A program made the translations under genes and the position numbers. A DNA stretch of 64,000 bases. Origin: Nonomuraea maritima (GTDB lineage Bacteria; Actinomycetota; Actinomycetes; Streptosporangiales; Streptosporangiaceae). This document shows positions 60,128 to 64,000 of this stretch, in pieces; the first letter of the stretch is position 1, and the number at the start of each line of letters is the position of its first letter. The DNA lies in NCBI RefSeq assembly GCF_900100395.1, contig NZ_FNFB01000005.1, positions 1 to 64,000 on the forward strand. Direction: 5' to 3'. Under the pieces are notes generated by a model. That model was not told the origin of the DNA. It ran no database searches and saw only the letters and a list, made by a program, of their open reading frames with translations.

Positions 60128-61330
60128 TCAGGGCGTGGTGCTCGCGGCGCGGCGCAGGGCGGCGACCGTGCCGAAGGCGCTGAGGAGGACCGCGCAGAAG
60201 AAGACGCTGAACGCGGTGGCCCCGGCCAGCAGCCCGGCCGTCAGCCCGTGCCCGGTGACGATCACGCCGAGCGCCGGGGCCCCGATGCCCTGGCACAGGT
60301 AGCCGACGAGGTAGCCGCCGGAGACCATGCTCGCGCGGTGGTGCGGCGCGGCGTACCTGTTCAGGACGGTCAGGCCGCCCGCGAAGTCGAACGCGTACGC
60401 CGCTCCGGCGCAGGCCGAGGCGAGGAAGAAGACCGTCAGCGAGTGCGTGGCGCCGGTGAGCACGAACAGCCACACCGCCGCGACCGACCCGGCGGCGCCC
60501 ACGATGACCAGCACCCACACGTCGAGCTTCCTGGCGACGAGCGCGTTCAGCGTGATGCAGCCGGCGAACACCGACAGCAGCAGGCCCGTGACCAGGGCGT
60601 TGGTCGAGCCGGCCAGCTGCTGGGCGATCTTCGCGCCCAGCGGCAGGACGATCGAGCCGAGCAGGAACGACGAGGCCATCGCGATCGACCCGGCGGTGAA
60701 GATGCCGCGGTTGCCGCGTGGGATCACGATGGCGCGCACCCGCCAGGGCTCGTCGGTCTCGTCGCGCGTGTGGCGCGGCATGCACAGCACCAGGAGGCCG
60801 ACCACGGCGATGATCGCCGCGAGGACGACGAAGTTGAGCCGCAGCGGGTACGGGGCGTACTCGGTCAGGGCGCCGCCGACCAGCATCGCGAGGGCGATCC
60901 CCAGCGCGGAGACCGCGGTGCCGATCGCGCCCGCGCGCTTCTCCTGGCCGGGGCCGCTGAACTCCACCATGGCGACGTTCGCGGCGCCCAGTGACAGGCC
61001 GACGCCGAGGCCCATGAAGGCGCGTCCGGCCAGCAGCCATCCGACGTCCGTGGCCACCGCGAACAGGAGCACGCCGACGAGTTCGGCGCCGAGGCCGAGC
61101 AGCATGGCGGCGCGGCGGCCGATGTGGTCGGACAGGTCGCCGAAGATCACCAGGACCGGGATGAGGGCGATCGGGTAGGCGGCGAAGATCCAGGTCACCG
61201 TGGTCGTCGAGATGTGCCAGCCGGACTGGTAGAGCGGGTACGTCATGGTGGGGCAGGCGCTGGTCCACAGGGCGAGCGCGACTACGGCGCCGGCGGTCCA
61301 GAAACCGCCGCGCGCACCGAGGTGGGGCAC
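60128..61330 (-). CDS. MFS transporter
   Basis: The 400-residue protein has twelve transmembrane helices and the loop-2 signature GDLSDHIGRRAAML. It starts at a GTG after TGGAG. It probably imports the substrate that the downstream FAH-family and dehydrogenase gene products degrade, though efflux cannot be excluded. It shares its upstream region with the divergent HxlR regulator. Confidence 0.9.
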   Translation of the reverse strand: MPHLGARGGFWTAGAVVALALWTSACPTMTYPLYQSGWHISTTTVTWIFAAYPIALIPVLVIFGDLSDHIGRRAAMLLGLGAELVGVLLFAVATDVGWLLAGRAFMGLGVGLSLGAANVAMVEFSGPGQEKRAGAIGTAVSALGIALAMLVGGALTEYAPYPLRLNFVVLAAIIAVVGLLVLCMPRHTRDETDEPWRVRAIVIPRGNRGIFTAGSIAMASSFLLGSIVLPLGAKIAQQLAGSTNALVTGLLLSVFAGCITLNALVARKLDVWVLVIVGAAGSVAAVWLFVLTGATHSLTVFFLASACAGAAYAFDFAGGLTVLNRYAAPHHRASMVSGGYLVGYLCQGIGAPALGVIVTGHGLTAGLLAGATAFSVFFCAVLLSAFGTVAALRRAASTTP

Positions 61331-61403
61331 GGGAACTCCAGGCGAGAAGGGTGAACGCCGGACTGGCTGACTTGCTCAAAGAAAGCTAGCACTGCCTGGA
61401 TAG

Positions 61404-61419
61404 CCTGGTGCAAGCCAGG
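61404..61419. promoter_or_regulatory. Inverted repeat in the MFS/HxlR divergent promoter region
   Basis: CCTGG and CCAGG flank TGCAAG, and another GCCTGG lies ten bases upstream. The repeat sits between the two divergent starts, 17 bases ahead of the HxlR ATG, where autorepression would act. Confidence 0.4.
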
Positions 61420-61435
61420 GGTTTATCCTTTGCAC

Positions 61436-61888
61436 ATGCCCAAGACGCTCGGACGTGACTCCACGTGCTCCATCGCGCGCAGCCTCGAGATCCTCGGCGA
61501 CGCCTGGACGCTGCTCATCGTCCGGGAGGCGCTCGTGGCGGGCTCGACCCGCTTCCAGGAGTTCCAGGAAGCGCTGGGGACGGCGCCGAACATCCTGTCC
61601 AAGCGGCTGGCCGCCCTGGTGGACGAGGGGCTGATGCTGCGCCGCGCCTACCAGGAGCCGGGGACGCGGCCGCGCGACGAGTACGTCCTGACGGAGGCCG
61701 GTCGCAGCCTGGCCGTCGTCATCGCGGCCCTGGCCGAGTGGGGCCGCGAGCACCGCCCCCGCCCCGACGGCACCTCACCCCGCTTCGTCACGGACGACGC
61801 CAGAACCGCCGACCTCGCCTTCGTCACAGCCGACGGCCACCGCATCCCCGCCTCCACGCTGACCGCCCACCGCATCTCCGACCACTGA
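61436..61888 (+). CDS. HxlR-family transcriptional regulator
   Basis: The 150-residue winged-helix protein has the family's conserved Cys (TCSIARSLEILGDAWTLLIVREA) and the wing RRAYQEPGTRPRDEYVLTEAGR. That Cys senses electrophiles in some members. It lies divergent to the MFS gene and probably controls it and perhaps itself. I chose ATG 61436; a TTG two codons earlier is possible. Confidence 0.9.
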   Translation: MPKTLGRDSTCSIARSLEILGDAWTLLIVREALVAGSTRFQEFQEALGTAPNILSKRLAALVDEGLMLRRAYQEPGTRPRDEYVLTEAGRSLAVVIAALAEWGREHRPRPDGTSPRFVTDDARTADLAFVTADGHRIPASTLTAHRISDH

Positions 61889-62230
61889 CCCCTGCATCGC
61901 CCAGCCCGGCCGCACGCTTCTCGCCTCGTGGGTGAGGCGCTTTGTGCATGAGCGTTCCTGGTCGCGGAGGTGTGTGGGGCGCGTGGCTGCGTCCGCCGGC
62001 CTGCCGCGCGGGCCTGCGGCCTTTGCCGGAGGCGGACGAAGGTTTGTGGTGGAGCACCCCTGGCAGCCGGCCGGCTCCGTGCCTGTTCCCTCCACGCGGC
62101 CGGGGTGGGTCAAAATTCGTTTGCTGGAATATGGGGGATAAATCGTATTTGTGGGACTAAAACGGAGCATAACCTCCCTTTTGGGGGCGCGCCGCCCGGG
62201 CGTGAACGTGCACCACGCAGGAGAGCCATC
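61889..62230. other. 342-base intergenic stretch with inverted repeats and an AT-rich tail
   Basis: No convincing gene is present. The left part is GC-rich and structured: CGTCCGCC (61990-61997) pairs with GGCGGACG (62031-62038) around an inner GC-rich hairpin. The right part (about 62107-62183) is unusually AT-rich for this genome (TCAAAATTC, GGATAAATCGTATTTG, GACTAAAACGG) and should hold the sigma-factor gene's promoter. Confidence 0.55.
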
Positions 62231-63184
62231 GTGCTGGATGACCGCAGAGCAACCGGACACTCCCCGCACGCTGTCTTCGGCGAGCGCGGCAAGCTGCTGA
62301 ACATCGCCTTCAGGATGCTCGGCTCGACCCCGGACGCCGACGAGGTCGTCCAGGACACGTACGCGCGCTGGTTCGCCCTGTCGGACGAGGAGCGCCGCGC
62401 CGTCAGGTCGCCCGCCACCTGGCTCATGAGGACGGCCGGCCGCACCTGCCTCGACCATCTCGCCGCGGCGCGGACGCGCCGCGAGCAGTACGTGGGGGAG
62501 TGGCTCCCGGAGCCGCTGCCCGGCGACACCCGCTGGAACAGCAGCGCACGCACCGAATGGATCTGCGACCCCGCCGAGCACGTGACCTTCGACGAATCGG
62601 TCAGCATGGGCGTGATGGTGGTGCTCGAATCGGTCACCCCGGCCGAGCGGATCGCGTTCATCCTGCACGACGTCTACGACCTGCCGCACACCGAGATCGC
62701 CTGCGTCATCGGGCGTGTCCCGCCCGCCTGCTGCCAGCTCGCGGCCTCGGCCCGGCGGCACATCCAGGAGCGCCGGCACCGCCCGGTCGCTCCCGAGCAG
62801 CATCGCGACGTCGTCGCCGCCCTCAGGCAGGCCTGCGCGGACGACGACCACGACGCCCTGGCCGGTCTGCTGGACCCCGAGGTCAGCGTCCGTTCCGACG
62901 GCGGGGGGAAGGTACGGGCGGCCCTTCGTCCCGTCCACGGCCAGGAGAAGGCGGCGCGCTTCCTCCTCGGCCTGCTCCGGCCGCAGCACGGCCAGCGCCT
63001 CGCCGAGGAGACCGTCAGCGGGCACCCCGGGCTGGCGGCGTACGTCGACGGCGAGGTGGTCGCGGTCGTGGCCACCGATGTGCGGGACGGCCGCGTCTGC
63101 GACCTGTGGATGATCCTGAACCCCGACAAGCTCCACGCCTGGCGATGCCTGCAGCCCGCGCGATGCGAACAGGGTGACGGCTGA
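62231..63184 (+). CDS. SigJ-type ECF sigma factor with SnoaL-like C-terminal domain
   Basis: The 317-residue protein has region 2 (NIAFRMLGSTPDADEVVQDTYARW), region 4 (VTPAERIAFILHDVYDLPHTEIACVIG) and a C-terminal SnoaL-like domain of about 115 residues. That tail characterises the SigJ (ECF41-like) group, in which it regulates the sigma factor instead of a separate anti-sigma protein. Start GTG 62231 follows GGAGAG. No anti-sigma gene is adjacent. The sigma-4 segment PPACCQLAASARRHI has two adjacent cysteines, which is unusual. Confidence 0.87.
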   Translation: MLDDRRATGHSPHAVFGERGKLLNIAFRMLGSTPDADEVVQDTYARWFALSDEERRAVRSPATWLMRTAGRTCLDHLAAARTRREQYVGEWLPEPLPGDTRWNSSARTEWICDPAEHVTFDESVSMGVMVVLESVTPAERIAFILHDVYDLPHTEIACVIGRVPPACCQLAASARRHIQERRHRPVAPEQHRDVVAALRQACADDDHDALAGLLDPEVSVRSDGGGKVRAALRPVHGQEKAARFLLGLLRPQHGQRLAEETVSGHPGLAAYVDGEVVAVVATDVRDGRVCDLWMILNPDKLHAWRCLQPARCEQGDG

Positions 63185-63316
63185 GGCCGGATAGCTTGTA
63201 GGCTCGGCGAACGCGCGATGAACGGCCGAGCCGGCCCCGCGGCCCTCGGACCTTTCCTACCGGCGACGGCAGACGGGGCGTCCGCAGCCGTCCGGTTCAG
63301 CAGCGGGAGGTCAGCC

Positions 63317-64000
63317 TTGCACCGCACCGGAACCAACCTTCCCGCCGTCGGCGAGTACAACCAGACGGTCGTCCTCGATGCCATCCGCCGGCGTCCAGAA
63401 GGCATCACGCGGTCCGAGCTCGCCGCCCTGACCGCGCTGAGCGGCATGACGGTGACGAAGGTCTGCCGGCGCCTGCTCGCCGCTGGCCTCGTCGACGAGC
63501 ACGGCACGCGGACGAGCGGTCCCGGCAAGCCCGCGGCGGTCATCAAGCTCAACCCGAGCGGCGGCTTCGCCGTCGGCGTGCACATCGACCCGGCGGCGGT
63601 GACGTACGTGCTGGTCGACCTGTCGGGAACGGTCCGCGACCACTCGCGCACCGGCACGCCCGTCACGGGCGACCCGAGCGCGGTCATCGAGGAGATGGCG
63701 AACGCGATCGAGGCGCTCATCGCGGGCTCGGCCGTCGACAGGTCCCGCATCATCGGCATCGGCATCGCCTCGCCCGGCCCGGTGGACGTCGGCGACGGTG
63801 TGCTGCTGAACCCGCCGATGATGCCGAACTGGCGTCAGGTGCCCCTGCGCCGCGCGCTCGCCGAGGCGACCGGCCTGCCCGTGCTGCTGGAGAAGGACAC
63901 GACGGCCGCGGTCGTCGCCGAGCTGTGGTTCGCGGCGCCCGGCAGCAGCCGCGACTTCGCGTTCATGTACTACGGCACGGGGCTCGGCACCGGCCTTTCC
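63317..64000 (+). CDS. ROK-family transcriptional regulator, N-terminal part (runs off the right edge)
   Basis: The visible 228 residues begin at a TTG preceded by GGGAGG. An N-terminal winged helix (VLDAIRRRPEGITRSELAALT, MTVTKVCRRLLAAGLVDEHG) is followed by the ROK domain: SPGPVDVGDGVLLNPPMMPNW and the ExD motif in LLEKDTTAAVVAELW. Such proteins repress sugar-use genes and respond to the sugar. The start was chosen on the ribosome site and because the HTH begins 12 residues later. The rest is outside the window. Confidence 0.85.
   Translation, partial: MHRTGTNLPAVGEYNQTVVLDAIRRRPEGITRSELAALTALSGMTVTKVCRRLLAAGLVDEHGTRTSGPGKPAAVIKLNPSGGFAVGVHIDPAAVTYVLVDLSGTVRDHSRTGTPVTGDPSAVIEEMANAIEALIAGSAVDRSRIIGIGIASPGPVDVGDGVLLNPPMMPNWRQVPLRRALAEATGLPVLLEKDTTAAVVAELWFAAPGSSRDFAFMYYGTGLGTGLS

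Noticed and set aside
63185..63316. Upstream extension of the ROK gene
   Set aside because: The TTG at 63317 has a good ribosome site and the HTH starts soon after; upstream sequence is not protein-like.

Overview
The window comes from a very GC-rich actinomycete. The third codon position is strongly GC-biased, GTG and TTG starts are frequent, and intergenic gaps are short. The gene set (SURF1, DUF3817, SAV_915-type protein, SigJ-like sigma factor, large ATP-binding LuxR regulator, an IdeR/DmdR-type iron box) suits a filamentous member such as Streptosporangiaceae/Nonomuraea. That placement is inference; there is no rRNA here to confirm it. I saw no tRNA, rRNA or CRISPR array.

Layout. 1-340: one end of an IS110-family element, whose transposase start is cut by the window edge and whose non-coding end can fold like a bridge RNA. 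581-3119: class III aminotransferase and alanine dehydrogenase, closed by a strong terminator. 3204-8704: a compact six-gene metal operon (FecCD-type ABC importer, Fur-family regulator, COG0523 GTPase, WD40 protein) behind a Zur-like box, best read as zinc acquisition. 8710-14079: Sel1-repeat protein, TauE/cupredoxin membrane protein, VOC protein, methyltransferase and a NarL-type two-component pair, all on the minus strand. 14165-20965: gamma-glutamyltransferase, acyltransferase, small membrane proteins, SURF1, a duplicated pseudokinase and an arylamine N-acetyltransferase. 21035-24429: OmpR-type regulator and a histidine kinase fused to a large DUF4153-like membrane domain. 24439-28696: a D-amino-acid operon (deacylase, PLP lyase, RidA, unrecognised enzyme), facing a LysE exporter.

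29397-38047: a large LuxR regulator, a secreted protein, a Pro/Gln-rich membrane protein, and a siderophore ABC importer under an IdeR/DmdR-type box. 38229-49028: mixed metabolism (hydrolase, ammonia-lyase, amidohydrolase, aldo/keto reductase, amino-acid permease, asparagine synthetase, AraC regulator with SDR, phosphatase, Nudix, VOC). 49073-53853: the potassium-uptake kdp operon, including a 27-residue membrane peptide ahead of kdpF, with paired direct repeats upstream.

54177-58159: a membrane protein, then a cluster of very small genes, a hairpin, a prolyl-oligopeptidase-like S9 peptidase and a 2-oxoglutarate/Fe(II) oxygenase-like protein. This arrangement resembles a small ribosomal-peptide (RiPP) locus and is the best candidate in the window for something undescribed. 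58156-61888: a catabolic unit (dehydrogenase, FAH-family hydrolase, MFS transporter) with a divergent HxlR regulator. 61889-64000: a structured intergenic stretch, a SigJ-type sigma factor and the start of a ROK-family regulator cut by the right edge.
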